NCBI GenBank assembly: GCA_048268885.1
Contig: JBLWUP010000029.1
Coordinates: 10,513-74,512, forward strand
Source of the DNA: Pelagibius sp048268885
GTDB taxonomy: Bacteria > Pseudomonadota > Alphaproteobacteria > Kiloniellales > Kiloniellaceae
Reading direction: 5' to 3'
DNA: 64,000 nt
The position numbers were made by a program, and so were the translations under genes. Each line of letters opens with the position of its first letter. The stretch's first letter is position 1. Below, piece after piece: positions 27,223 through 36,189 of this stretch. Below the pieces are notes generated by a model that had not been told where the DNA came from, searched no databases, and saw only the letters and a program-made list of their open reading frames with translations.

Positions 27223-27969
27223 ATGAGCGACGGCACCTTCATAGAAATAGTCATTCTTGCTGCGGTCGCAGCATTTTTTATCCTCAAGCTGCGATCCGTG
27301 CTGGGGAAGCGGACCGGTCATGAGAACCGGCCGGACTATGATCCTTTCAGCCAGGGCGAAGATCGCGGTGCGGAGGGCAAGTCCGACGGCGGCGATGACA
27401 AGGTGATTCAGTTGCCCGACCGGGGCGCTGGGGATCGCCGTGGCGCCAAGCCTTTGGAAGCAGAGGAAGTTTTGGAGGCCGCCGAGGCGGAAACGGCGGA
27501 GGAGCTTGCCGACAGCCCGCTGGCGGCCGGCATCACCCAGATCAAGCTCGCCGACCGGGATTTCGACCCGCGCCAGTTCGTCGCCGGCGCCCGTTCCGCT
27601 TTCGAAATGATCATCGGCGCCTTCGCCGCGGGCGACGTGAAAACCCTGCGCCCGCTGCTGGCCAACGAGGTCTACGACGACTTCTCCGGCGCGATCAAGG
27701 AGCGCGAGGAGAACAAGGAAACCCTGGAGACCACGCTGATCGGCATTACCTCGGCGGAGATCATCGAGGCCGAAATGCAGCAGAAGACGGCCTTCGTCAC
27801 CGTGAAGTTCGTCTCCGAGCAGGTCAACGTGACCCATGATTCGGAAGGCCGCATCGTCGAGGGCGACCCCAATCACGTGGCCAAGGTGACCGATCTCTGG
27901 ACTTTTGCCCGCAATACCCGCAGCCGCGACCCCAACTGGGCGCTGGTTGCCACCCGCAGCCCCAACTGA
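27223..27969 (+). CDS. timA: Tim44/TimA family putative adaptor protein
   Basis: A 248-residue protein with an N-terminal membrane anchor (FIEIVILAAVAAFFILKLR), a charged linker and a C-terminal Tim44-like domain (FVAGARSAFEMIIGAFAAGD...LLANEVYDDFSGAI, with WTFARNTRSRDPNWALVAT at the end). The domain is shared with mitochondrial Tim44. In alphaproteobacteria it is usually found between fxsA and mltA, as here. ATG 27223 (MSDGTF) is the start; an upstream frame begins at 27172. Confidence 0.88.
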   Translation: MSDGTFIEIVILAAVAAFFILKLRSVLGKRTGHENRPDYDPFSQGEDRGAEGKSDGGDDKVIQLPDRGAGDRRGAKPLEAEEVLEAAEAETAEELADSPLAAGITQIKLADRDFDPRQFVAGARSAFEMIIGAFAAGDVKTLRPLLANEVYDDFSGAIKEREENKETLETTLIGITSAEIIEAEMQQKTAFVTVKFVSEQVNVTHDSEGRIVEGDPNHVAKVTDLWTFARNTRSRDPNWALVATRSPN

Positions 27970-27979
27970 GCCCGGCCCG

Positions 27980-29266
27980 ATGGCGCGCATCGGGGCCGGA
28001 ACGTCCTCTCCCGCCATAGTCTCCCTGCCGTTGACCGCCGCGGCCCTGCTGCTGGCAGGGTTTCTCGCGGCCTGCGAGCGCGAGGCGCCGCCGGAGAAGC
28101 CCGCCGAACCTCCCAGGGCGGAGGTCGAACTGCCGCCGGCGGAGACCCCGGAACCTCAAGTCCTGCTGGAGCCGGTGGACTTCGCCGCCCTGCCCGGCTG
28201 GGCCGAGGACGAGGTGGCGGCGGCGCTGCCCGCCCTCACCCGCTCCTGCGCGCGCCTGCTGCGCCAGCCCGACGACCGCCCGGTAGGACCGCCGGTCGCT
28301 TCCGGGGGCCTGGCCGGGACCGTCGCCGACTGGCGCGCACCCTGCGCGGCACTGCAAGGGTTCTCCCCAGACGACGATGCGGCTGTCCGCGCCGCCCTGG
28401 AACAGCACTTCCGGCCCTTCGCCGTCTCCAACGCCGGCAAGCGCGAGGGCCTGTTCACCGGTTATTACGAAGCCGAACTGAAAGCCGCCGCAGATCCCGC
28501 CGCCCCGGGGGCGACGCCGCTCTACCGCGTGCCCGACGACCTGGTGACCGTCGACCTGGCGCTGTTCCGCGCCGACCTGCGCGGCGAGAAGATCATCGGC
28601 CGGGTCGAGGACGGCCGCCTGGTGCCCTACCTGACCCGCGAGGAGATCGACGCCGGCGCGCTGAACGACCGCGGGCTGGAGCTGGCCTGGGCCGCCGACC
28701 CGGTCGACGCCTTCTTCCTGCACGTCCAGGGCTCGGGCCGGGTGATCTTCCCCGACGGCCGGGTGAAGCGGGTCGGCTTCGCCGGCTCCAACGGCCATCC
28801 TTTCTACGCCATCGGCCGCGCCCTGATCGACGAGGGCGTGGTGTCGCGCAAGAACGCCTCCATGCAGAAGATCCGCGACTGGCTGCGCGCCAACCCGGAA
28901 AAGGCCCAGGAGATGATGCAGCGCAACGCCCGCTACATCTTCTTTCGCGAGATCACCGGCGAGGGCCCGATCGGCGCCCAGGGCGTGGCCCTCACGCCCG
29001 GACGCAGCCTGGCGGTGGACTCTTCCCTGCTGCCGCTGGGCGTGCCGCTCTACCTCGACACCACCTGGCCGGCCAGCGACAGGCCGCTGCGCCGCCTCAT
29101 GGTGGCCCAGGACGTGGGCAGCGCCATCAAGGGCGCCGTGCGCGGCGACTTCTTCTGGGGCTCCGGCGAGGCGGCCCTGGCCGAGGCCGGCCGCATGAAG
29201 CAGAGCGGCGTCTACTACCTCTTCCTCCCCAGGACCGTGGCCGAGCGCCGGGAACAGGCGAGCTGA
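27980..29266 (+). CDS. mltA: Membrane-bound lytic murein transglycosylase A
   Basis: Outer-membrane lipoprotein that cleaves peptidoglycan to 1,6-anhydromuropeptides. The 428-residue product begins at ATG 27980 with a signal peptide and a lipobox-like LAAC near residue 24. A Pro/Glu-rich linker follows, then the MltA domain (EGLFTGYYEAEL; FFLHVQGSGRV) and the C-terminal 3D domain with its three Asp (VAQDVGSAIKGAVRGDFFWG). It starts 10 nt after timA. Confidence 0.94.
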   Translation: MARIGAGTSSPAIVSLPLTAAALLLAGFLAACEREAPPEKPAEPPRAEVELPPAETPEPQVLLEPVDFAALPGWAEDEVAAALPALTRSCARLLRQPDDRPVGPPVASGGLAGTVADWRAPCAALQGFSPDDDAAVRAALEQHFRPFAVSNAGKREGLFTGYYEAELKAAADPAAPGATPLYRVPDDLVTVDLALFRADLRGEKIIGRVEDGRLVPYLTREEIDAGALNDRGLELAWAADPVDAFFLHVQGSGRVIFPDGRVKRVGFAGSNGHPFYAIGRALIDEGVVSRKNASMQKIRDWLRANPEKAQEMMQRNARYIFFREITGEGPIGAQGVALTPGRSLAVDSSLLPLGVPLYLDTTWPASDRPLRRLMVAQDVGSAIKGAVRGDFFWGSGEAALAEAGRMKQSGVYYLFLPRTVAERREQAS

Positions 29267-29375
29267 AGGGGCAGGGTCCCCGGATGCCGATAGGGGCTTG
29301 CCCCCGCTTGCTTTTCCCAAGTGGTAATACCATTATCGCCGAAAGCCCCAAGGGCTGGATTTGGGAGGATCATCC

Positions 29376-30182
29376 ATGGCTGACGCACCTCTGGCGGAAG
29401 GGCATCCGCGCGTCGGACTTTTCGTAACCTGTCTGGTCGACTTGATGCGCCCCTCGGTCGGTTTCGCGGCGGTGAAGCTGCTGGAAAAGGCCGGCTGCAG
29501 GGTCGAGGTGCCGCAGGCGCAGACCTGCTGCGGCCAGCCGGCCTATAACTCCGGCGACCGGGCCGATACCCGGGCGATCGCCGAGCAAACTATCAAGACC
29601 TTCAAGGGTTTCGACTACGTGGTGGCGCCTTCCGGCTCCTGCGCGGCGATGATCCGCGAGCACTACCCCACCCTTTTCGAGGGCGATGCGGCGATGCGGG
29701 CGGCGGCCGAGGATCTGGCGGGGCGGACCTTCGAGCTGGTCTCCTTCCTCACCGACGTGCGCGGCCTGGAGGGCGTGGACTCGGCCTTCGCGGGCAAGGT
29801 CACCTATCATGACTCCTGCTCCGGCCTGCGCGAGCTCGGGGTTCAGGCCCAGCCGCGCAAGCTGCTCGGGTCCATTCCGGGGGTGGAACTGACCGAGATG
29901 GTGGAGCACGACGTCTGCTGCGGCTTCGGCGGCACCTTCTGCGTGAAATATCCGGACATCTCCAACAAGATCGTCTCGGCCAAGACCGACAACATCGTCG
30001 CCACCGGGGCCGAGACCCTGCTGGCCGGCGATCTCGGCTGCCTCATGAACATGGCCGGCAAGCTGCAGCGCCGGGGTGTGCCCGTCGAAGTGCGTCACGT
30101 GGCCGAAGTGCTGGCCGACATGACGGACCAGCCGGCCATTGGTGAAGCATCGGGTGGTGAAGCCGCGGAAGGGAGCGACTGA
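29376..30182 (+). CDS. lutA: L-lactate utilisation Fe-S protein LutA
   Basis: First subunit of the LutABC L-lactate dehydrogenase complex (YkgEFG type). The 268-residue product has two CCG domains: TCLVDLMRPSVG with QTCCGQPAYNSGD, and CSGLRELG with VCCGFGGTFCVKYPDIS. These cysteines bind Fe-S clusters. ATG 29376 follows a GGGAGGA Shine-Dalgarno at about 29363. A possible earlier start at 29361 overlaps that site. lutB follows after 5 nt. Confidence 0.9.
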   Translation: MADAPLAEGHPRVGLFVTCLVDLMRPSVGFAAVKLLEKAGCRVEVPQAQTCCGQPAYNSGDRADTRAIAEQTIKTFKGFDYVVAPSGSCAAMIREHYPTLFEGDAAMRAAAEDLAGRTFELVSFLTDVRGLEGVDSAFAGKVTYHDSCSGLRELGVQAQPRKLLGSIPGVELTEMVEHDVCCGFGGTFCVKYPDISNKIVSAKTDNIVATGAETLLAGDLGCLMNMAGKLQRRGVPVEVRHVAEVLADMTDQPAIGEASGGEAAEGSD

Positions 30183-30187
30183 GCGCC

Positions 30188-31630
30188 ATGCAGAGCACAT
30201 CCCACGCCTTCAAGGACAACGCCCGCGCGGCGCTCGCCAACCAGACACTGCAGAAGGCGATGAAGCACGTGAAGACCGGCTTCATCGACAAGCGCGCCAA
30301 GGCCCGCGACCGCCTGCCGGAATTCGACGACCTGCGCGACCAGGCGCGCGACATCAAGAACCACACCCTGGCCAACCTCGACGTCTACCTGGAGCGCTAC
30401 GAGCAGAAGGTCACCGCATCGGGCGGCGAGGTGCACTGGGCCGCGACCGCCGAGGACGCGCGCCAGGCGGTGCTCGACATCTGCAGGCGCGTCGAGGCCA
30501 AGGTGGTGACCAAGGGCAAGTCGATGATCTCCGAGGAGATCGCCCTCAACCAGGCCATGGAGGACGCCGGGCTGGACGTGGTCGAGACCGACCTCGGCGA
30601 ATACATCATCCAGCTGCGCAAGGAACCGCCGAGCCACATCATCGCCCCGGCGGTGCACCTGACCAAGGAACAGGTCGAGGCCGACTTCCGCCATCATCAC
30701 AACGAGCTGCCGTCGGAGCGTTCGCTGAGCGAGCCGGTGCAGCTGGTCGCTGAGGCGCGGCAGATGCTGCGCCGCCGTTTCCTCGAGGCCGACGTCGGCA
30801 TCACCGGCGCCAACTTCCTGGTGGCGGAGACCGGCACCTCGATCATCGTCACCAACGAGGGCAACGGCGATCTGACGCAGACCCTGCCGCGGGTTCACAT
30901 CGTCGTGGCCAGCCTGGAGAAGGTTGTTCCCAACCTGGAGGACGCGACCACCATCCTGCGCGTGCTGGCGCGCTCGGCGACCGGTCAGGAGTTCTCCTCC
31001 TACACCACGCTGTCGACGGGTCCGCGCCGTCCGGAAGATCTCGACGGGCCGGAGGAGTATCACGTCATCCTGCTCGACAACGGGCGCTCCAACATGCTGG
31101 GCAGCGAATTCCAGGACATGCTGCGCTGCATCCGCTGCGGTGCCTGCATGAACCACTGCCCGGTCTATCACGCGGTCGGCGGCCACGCTTACGGCTGGGT
31201 CTACCCCGGCCCCATGGGCTCGGTGCTGACGCCGAACCTGATCGGCGTCGACGAGGCCGGGCATCTGCCCAACGCCTCGACCTTCTGCGGGCGCTGCGAG
31301 GCCGTCTGCCCCATGCGCATTCCCCTGCCGAAGATGATGCGGCACTGGCGCGAGCGGGAGTTCGAACGGCATCTGAGCCCGGCGACGGTGCGCGCGGGCC
31401 TTGGTCTCTGGGCCTTCGTCGCGCGGCGTCCGAAGCTGTATCACTTCGCGACTGGCCTGCAGGCGCGCCTGCTCAGTCATTTCGGGCGCGCGCGCGGGCG
31501 CTTCGATGCCCTGCCTCTCTTGCGCGGCTGGACTAAATACCGCGACTTTCCGGCGCCTGAAGGCAAGACCTTCCACCAGCTCTGGGCCGAGCGCCAGAAA
31601 AGCCAGACGCAGGGGAAGGTCAACTCGTGA
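30188..31630 (+). CDS. lutB: L-lactate utilisation Fe-S protein LutB
   Basis: The 480-residue iron-sulfur subunit of the LutABC complex. The N-terminal LUD domain contains TKGKSMISEEIALNQAMED and GANFLVAETGTSIIVTNEGN. Two 4Fe-4S motifs follow: CIRCGACMNHCPVYH and CGRCEAVCPMRIPLP. The C-terminal WTKYRDFPAPEGKTFHQLW is also typical. lutC starts at a GTG overlapping the stop codon. Confidence 0.93.
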   Translation: MQSTSHAFKDNARAALANQTLQKAMKHVKTGFIDKRAKARDRLPEFDDLRDQARDIKNHTLANLDVYLERYEQKVTASGGEVHWAATAEDARQAVLDICRRVEAKVVTKGKSMISEEIALNQAMEDAGLDVVETDLGEYIIQLRKEPPSHIIAPAVHLTKEQVEADFRHHHNELPSERSLSEPVQLVAEARQMLRRRFLEADVGITGANFLVAETGTSIIVTNEGNGDLTQTLPRVHIVVASLEKVVPNLEDATTILRVLARSATGQEFSSYTTLSTGPRRPEDLDGPEEYHVILLDNGRSNMLGSEFQDMLRCIRCGACMNHCPVYHAVGGHAYGWVYPGPMGSVLTPNLIGVDEAGHLPNASTFCGRCEAVCPMRIPLPKMMRHWREREFERHLSPATVRAGLGLWAFVARRPKLYHFATGLQARLLSHFGRARGRFDALPLLRGWTKYRDFPAPEGKTFHQLWAERQKSQTQGKVNS

Positions 31631-32331
31631 GCAGTTCCAAGCAACAGATCCTCTCGGCGGTGCGCCGCTCCCTGCGCCGCGAACAGCCGGACGACGCCGC
31701 GCGGCGCGAGGTGGAACAGCGGCTGGCGGCGCCGCGCGCGAACCTGGTTCCCCAGCGCGCGCAGATCCCGCACGGTGAGCAGCTCGATCTGATGGTCGAG
31801 ATGCTGAAGGAACTCTCGGCCACGGTGGTGCGCCTCTCGGACGACGCCGAGGTGCCGCAGGCGGTCGCCGACTATCTGAAGAACGAGAACCTGCCGCCGC
31901 AAGTGCGTATGGCCCCGCGCGACGACCTGCGCGCCCTGCCCTGGGACGGACAGCCGCTGCTGGACGTGGCGGAAGGCATCGCCGAAGCCGCGGACGCCAC
32001 CTCGGTCACCGGCGCCTTCGCCGGCATCGCCGAGACCGGCACGCTGATGATGGCTTCGGGCCCCGAGGCGCCGATCACCCTCAACTTTCTGCCGGAAAAC
32101 CACATCGTGGTGCTGCGCGCCTCCCAGGTGACCGGCACCTACGAGGAAGCCTGGGCAAGGCTGCGCGACCTGGTGGGTCCCGGCGAGATGCCCCGCGCGG
32201 TCAACCTGATCACCGGCCCGTCGCGCACCGGCGACATCGAGCAGACCATCCTGCTCGGCGCGCACGGGCCGCGCCGCCTGCACGTGCTGCTGGTCGACGA
32301 CCGCGGCGCGGCGTCGGCCTCCTCTTCCTGA
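31627..32331 (+). CDS. lutC: L-lactate utilisation protein LutC
   Basis: The 234-residue LUD-domain subunit of LutABC. Typical stretches are VTGAFAGIAETGTLMM, LPENHIVVLRASQV and NLITGPSRTGDIEQTILLGAHGPRRLHVLLV. It starts with GTG 31627 inside the end of lutB. No lactate permease or LutR regulator is found nearby, so transport and control must lie elsewhere. Confidence 0.92.
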   Translation: MSSSKQQILSAVRRSLRREQPDDAARREVEQRLAAPRANLVPQRAQIPHGEQLDLMVEMLKELSATVVRLSDDAEVPQAVADYLKNENLPPQVRMAPRDDLRALPWDGQPLLDVAEGIAEAADATSVTGAFAGIAETGTLMMASGPEAPITLNFLPENHIVVLRASQVTGTYEEAWARLRDLVGPGEMPRAVNLITGPSRTGDIEQTILLGAHGPRRLHVLLVDDRGAASASSS

Positions 32332-32356
32332 CCGGCGGCTGAGCAAGCGGCGGGCA

Positions 32357-32974
32357 ATGAGCGGCAAGCGCAAAGGCCCCCGTTCCGCCTCCAGGGGCAC
32401 CGGCCTCTCGCCCGAGGACCAGCGCCTCTGGGAACACGTCGCCGGCCAGATCAAGCCGCTCAGCGGCCGCGACCGCCTCTACTCCCGCGCGGCGGAGTTG
32501 CTGCACGACGAAGCGGCGGCGGAACAGAACGGGCGGCCGCCTGCGCCGCAGAAGCGGCGCGCAACCTCGACAACCGCCACGCATCGGCCGACCACGGCGC
32601 CCTCGCCGCATCCGAAGGCGGCGGCGCCCCTGACCCACGGCAGCCGCGACGGTCTCGACCGCCGCAAGGCCGAGCGCCTCAGCCGCGGCAAGCTGCCGAT
32701 CGAGGCGACCCTCGATCTGCACGGCCTGCGTCAGGCCGAGGCCCATCGCCGCCTGGAACATTTCCTCGCGGACTGCCAGGCCGCGGGCAAGCGTTGCGTG
32801 CTGATCGTCACCGGCAAGGGCCTGCACAAGGAAGAAGGCGGCGTGCTGCGGGCCAATGTGCCGCGCTGGCTGAACGAGGCGCCGAACCGCGCGCGGGTGC
32901 TGTCGTTCGACTACGCCCAGCAGAAGCACGGCGGCACCGGCGCGCTTTACGTTCTGCTGCGCCGCCCGCGCTGA
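32357..32974 (+). CDS. Smr/MutS2-type endonuclease domain protein
   Basis: A 205-residue protein with a disordered N-terminal half rich in Arg, Pro and Thr, and a C-terminal Smr domain: LDLHGLRQAEAHRRLEHFL (the DLHG motif) and VLIVTGKGLHKEEGGVLRANV (the GKG motif). Smr domains nick DNA or cleave RNA; the substrate of this stand-alone form is uncertain. It lies 26 nt after lutC but is probably functionally separate. Confidence 0.9.
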   Translation: MSGKRKGPRSASRGTGLSPEDQRLWEHVAGQIKPLSGRDRLYSRAAELLHDEAAAEQNGRPPAPQKRRATSTTATHRPTTAPSPHPKAAAPLTHGSRDGLDRRKAERLSRGKLPIEATLDLHGLRQAEAHRRLEHFLADCQAAGKRCVLIVTGKGLHKEEGGVLRANVPRWLNEAPNRARVLSFDYAQQKHGGTGALYVLLRRPR

Positions 32975-33119
32975 CCCCGGGCACTGAACTTGGGACGCCG
33001 GCTTTCGGCGATATCTTTGTTGGGTGGCGCCCGGATTTTCACACAGCAACGAGGAATCGCCTTCCGTCGCGGAAAGCGCTAAACTGCGATCCGGTTATGC
33101 GCCAGATGTTGTCGCATGC

Positions 33120-33659
33120 GTGATAGCGGGGTTTGCCTTGCCGCACCTCAAAGGGTCCTGTCACTGCGGCGCCGTAAAGTTTTCCGTGTTCTCGCGCGCT
33201 CCAGTGCCTTACATGCGCTGCTACTGCTCGATCTGCCGCAAGACGGCGGGCGGGGGCGGCTACGCGATCAATCTGTCCGGCTGTTACGCCACTCTGAAGG
33301 TCGACGGCGAGGAACACGTCACCGTCTACCAGGCGCGCGGTGCCGGCGGGGTCGGGCCGGACGAAGTGAGCCCGGGACGGCGGCACTTCTGCAAGCACTG
33401 CGGCTCGGCGCTCTATGCCTACGACCCGCGTTGGCCCGAACTGGTGCATCCCTTCGCCTCGGCCATCGACTCGCCTTTGCCGGCGGCGCCCGAGAGCGTC
33501 TTCATCATGCTCGATTCCAAGCCGTCCTGGGTGAAGTTGCCGCCCGACGCCAAGAGCGCCAACCGCTACGCCGAATACCCCGAGGAATCGCTGGCCGAGT
33601 GGCACCAGGCGCACGGCCTCTACGATGAGTCGGAACCTGATACCCACGATCAGGATTAA
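33120..33659 (+). CDS. GFA family (glutathione-dependent formaldehyde-activating-like) protein
   Basis: A zinc-binding protein with the CENP-V/GFA fold. The Zn ligands are in GSCHCGAVKF, CYCSICRKTAGGGGYA and FCKHCGSALYAY. The start is uncertain: I take GTG 33120, which places the first motif about 13 residues in as in relatives; ATG 33024 is in the same frame but adds 32 unlike residues. The family name is historical, and glutathione-formaldehyde activity should not be assumed. Confidence 0.82.
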   Translation: MIAGFALPHLKGSCHCGAVKFSVFSRAPVPYMRCYCSICRKTAGGGGYAINLSGCYATLKVDGEEHVTVYQARGAGGVGPDEVSPGRRHFCKHCGSALYAYDPRWPELVHPFASAIDSPLPAAPESVFIMLDSKPSWVKLPPDAKSANRYAEYPEESLAEWHQAHGLYDESEPDTHDQD

Positions 33660-33707
33660 CTGAATCATGAGATCGATAATTGAGCGGCTCCTGATCGCGG
33701 GTCCCAC

Positions 33708-34130
33708 ATGACGCCATTCGGGGAAAAGCTGCGCGCTATTCGCGCCGTCCGCGGCCTGGCCTTGAAGGACATGGCCGCCGGATTGCAGGTTTCGCCGGCC
33801 TATCTCTCCGCCATGGAGCACGGCCGCCGCGGCAAGCCCAGCCGGCGTTTCGTGCATCGCGTCTGTCAGTTTCTCGGGATCATCTGGGACGAGGCGGAGG
33901 AATTGCAGCGCCTCGCCGATCTTTCCCATCCACGCGTGGTGGTCGACACCGCCGGCCTCAGTGCCAAGGCGACGCTGTTCGCCAACCTGCTGGCCGACCG
34001 CGTCGCCGCGCTGGATGAAGGGATGCTCGATCAGCTGTTGCAGCAGATCGAAACGTATCGCGGCGACTCAGGGGAGTCCGCAAGGACCGGCGGCGACAAC
34101 GACAACGAAGAGGATGTCAATTCCCCATGA
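33708..34130 (+). CDS. XRE-family helix-turn-helix transcriptional regulator
   Basis: A 140-residue protein with an N-terminal HTH (FGEKLRAIRAVRGLALKDMAAGLQVSPAYLSAMEHGRRGKPS), then a helical region and an acidic tail. It overlaps the PAS-domain gene by 4 nt. The coupling suggests a small regulatory unit whose target is not evident. Close relatives are common orphan regulators in Rhodospirillales (from memory). Confidence 0.85.
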   Translation: MTPFGEKLRAIRAVRGLALKDMAAGLQVSPAYLSAMEHGRRGKPSRRFVHRVCQFLGIIWDEAEELQRLADLSHPRVVVDTAGLSAKATLFANLLADRVAALDEGMLDQLLQQIETYRGDSGESARTGGDNDNEEDVNSP

Positions 34131-34654
34131 CCCCTCAGGGTGATGCCACCAAGATCCCCGAGACACAGTTGCGTCAGCTTTACGAATTCTGGATCGGCAA
34201 ACGCAGAGGCGGCCGCTGGCCGTCGGGCGCCGACATCGACCCGGAAGAGCTCGCGCCGCTGCTGCCCTTTGTCATGCTGGTCGATGTTCTCGACGACGGT
34301 CGTCACTTCCGCTTTCGCCTGATCGGCACCGATGTCGCCATCGGCGTCAACCCGACCGGCAAGCTGCAGCACGAGGAACTGCCCGAGGGCATCTACCGTG
34401 ATCACATCACGGCCCTGTTCCGGCGCGGCGCGGCCGGGCCCGGCGCGCTGTACAGCCGCAGCGCCTACGAGTACGGGCAGACCGAAGGGCCGCGCAGCAT
34501 CAGCCGCCTCTTCATGCCGCTGTCTTCCGACGGCACCGTGATCGACATGATGCTGATCGGCCAGACCGCCGACCGTGATTGCGAGGACGGGAAGTCGGCC
34601 TGGTTGGCCAACCCGCCGACCGTCACCGAAGAGGTCGAAATCCGCCTGCCCTAG
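34127..34654 (+). CDS. PAS domain-containing protein (PAS_5 type)
   Basis: A 175-residue soluble protein of the PAS_5 (DUF1488-like alphaproteobacterial PAS) kind. It shows the pattern LYEFWIGKRRGGRWPSGADIDPEELAPLLPFVMLVDVLDDGRHFRFRLIGTDVA, split here by an acidic turn, and then MPLSSDGTVIDMMLIG. No output domain is attached, so it may work through its coupled HTH neighbour. It is followed by a double-hairpin element. Confidence 0.75.
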   Translation: MTPQGDATKIPETQLRQLYEFWIGKRRGGRWPSGADIDPEELAPLLPFVMLVDVLDDGRHFRFRLIGTDVAIGVNPTGKLQHEELPEGIYRDHITALFRRGAAGPGALYSRSAYEYGQTEGPRSISRLFMPLSSDGTVIDMMLIGQTADRDCEDGKSAWLANPPTVTEEVEIRLP

Positions 34655-34788
34655 AGCAGATCAGGGTCGGCTGGAATCGCCGAAGGCGATCCACCGACCC
34701 TGTGAATCTGCTCTATGTATTAGAAATAGATCGGATTCACACGTGTAGACAGAACCACTTGGTGGTTCTGTCTACACGTGATCCGATC
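34653..34788. terminator. Tandem double-hairpin element between the PAS gene and hslU
   Basis: First hairpin: AGAGCAGA (34653-34660) with TCTGCTCT (34707-34714), containing a further nested stem (CAGGGTCGG/CCGACCCTG). Second hairpin: ACGTGTAGACAGAACCAC (34741-34758) pairs perfectly with 34762-34779 around a 3-nt loop, enclosed by GATCGGAT (34729-34736) and ATCCGATC (34781-34788). It lies between convergent genes; termination is the simplest role. The design matches the element at 4369-4470. Confidence 0.65.
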
Positions 34789-34844
34789 TAGCCGGACCGC
34801 CGCGTCTGGTGTTCTGTCGCATCTGGCGTTCTGCGGCGGCTGGT

Positions 34845-36176
34845 CTAAAGAATGAACTTGGAGAGGTCGGCGTTCTTGGCCAGCTCGCCGACGCGGGTCC
34901 GCACCATCTCGGCGTCGATCACGATGGTCTCGCCGCCGCGGTCGGTGGCGGTGAAGGAGATTTCCTCCAACAGCTTTTCCAGCACCGTGTGCAGCCGCCG
35001 CGCGCCGATGTTTTCCACCGAGGCATTGATTTCGGCGGAGAGGTCGGCCAGCGCGTCGATGGCCTCCTCGGCGAAGTCGAGGGTCACTTCCTCGGTTTCC
35101 ATCAGCGCCTTGTACTGGCGGATCAGGCTGTTCTCCGGTTCGGTGAGGATGCGCTTGAAGTCGTCGCGGGTCAGTGCGTCGAGCTCGACACGGATCGGCA
35201 GGCGCCCCTGCAACTCGGCCAGCATGTCCGAGGGCTTGGCCATGTGAAAGGCGCCGGAGGCGATGAACAGCACATGGTCGGTGCGCACCGGGCCGTGCTT
35301 GGTGGCCACCGTCGTGCCCTCGATCAGCGGCAGCAGGTCGCGCTGCACGCCTTCGCGCGACACGTCCGCGCCGCCGCGTTCCGAGCGCGCGGTGATCTTG
35401 TCGATCTCGTCCAGGAAGACGATGCCGTTCTGCTCCACTGCGGAGATGGCGCCGCTGATCACCGATTCCTCGTCCAGCAGCTTGTCGCTCTCCTCGGCGA
35501 TCAGCACGTCGTAGGACTCCCCGACGGTCAGGCGGCGCTTCTTGGTGCGCCCGCCCATGGCCTTGCCGAAGATATCGCCGAGGTTGAGCATGCCCATGGA
35601 GGCGCCGGGCATGCCGGGGATCTCCATGGTCGGCAGCTGCATGCCGGCGCTGTCCTGCAGCTCGATCTCGATTTCCTTCCCGTCCAACTCGCCCTGGCGC
35701 AGCATGGTTCGGAACTTCTGGCGCGTGTCGGGGCTGGCGTTCTCGCCCACCAGGGCGTCGAGCACCCGTTCCTCGGCCTGCAGCTCGGCCTTGGCCTTGA
35801 CCTGCTGTCGCTGGCGCTCGCGAGTGATGTGGATGGCGGCTTCCGTCAGGTCGCGGATAATCTGCTCGACATCGCGGCCGACGTAGCCGACCTCGGTGAA
35901 CTTGGTGGCCTCGACCTTGAGGAACGGCGCCTGGGCCAGCTTGGCCAGGCGGCGGGCGATCTCGGTCTTGCCCACGCCGGTCGGGCCGATCATCAGGATG
36001 TTCTTGGGCAGCACCTCCTCGCGCAGCTCTTCGGGCAGCTGCTGGCGGCGCCAGCGGTTGCGCAGCGCAATGGCGACGGCGCGCTTGGCGTCGCCCTGGC
36101 CGACGATAAACCGATCCAGTTCCGAAACGATCTCGCGCGGCGTGAAGAAGGAGGAAGAAGACGTGCTTTCGCTCAT
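34845..36176 (-). CDS. hslU: ATP-dependent protease ATPase subunit HslU
   Basis: AAA+ unfoldase that feeds substrates to the HslV peptidase. The product has 443 residues from ATG 36176 (MSESTSSSSFFTPREIV), which has a GGAG 6 nt upstream; an in-frame ATG at 36197 overlaps hslV. Walker A GPTGVGKT is at residues 64-71, Walker B is VFLDEIDKI, the inserted I domain is in the middle and the C terminus ends NADLSKFIL, the typical tail that docks in HslV. Confidence 0.97.
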   Translation of the reverse strand: MSESTSSSSFFTPREIVSELDRFIVGQGDAKRAVAIALRNRWRRQQLPEELREEVLPKNILMIGPTGVGKTEIARRLAKLAQAPFLKVEATKFTEVGYVGRDVEQIIRDLTEAAIHITRERQRQQVKAKAELQAEERVLDALVGENASPDTRQKFRTMLRQGELDGKEIEIELQDSAGMQLPTMEIPGMPGASMGMLNLGDIFGKAMGGRTKKRRLTVGESYDVLIAEESDKLLDEESVISGAISAVEQNGIVFLDEIDKITARSERGGADVSREGVQRDLLPLIEGTTVATKHGPVRTDHVLFIASGAFHMAKPSDMLAELQGRLPIRVELDALTRDDFKRILTEPENSLIRQYKALMETEEVTLDFAEEAIDALADLSAEINASVENIGARRLHTVLEKLLEEISFTATDRGGETIVIDAEMVRTRVGELAKNADLSKFIL

Positions 36177-36189
36177 GGTGCTCCGAGGT

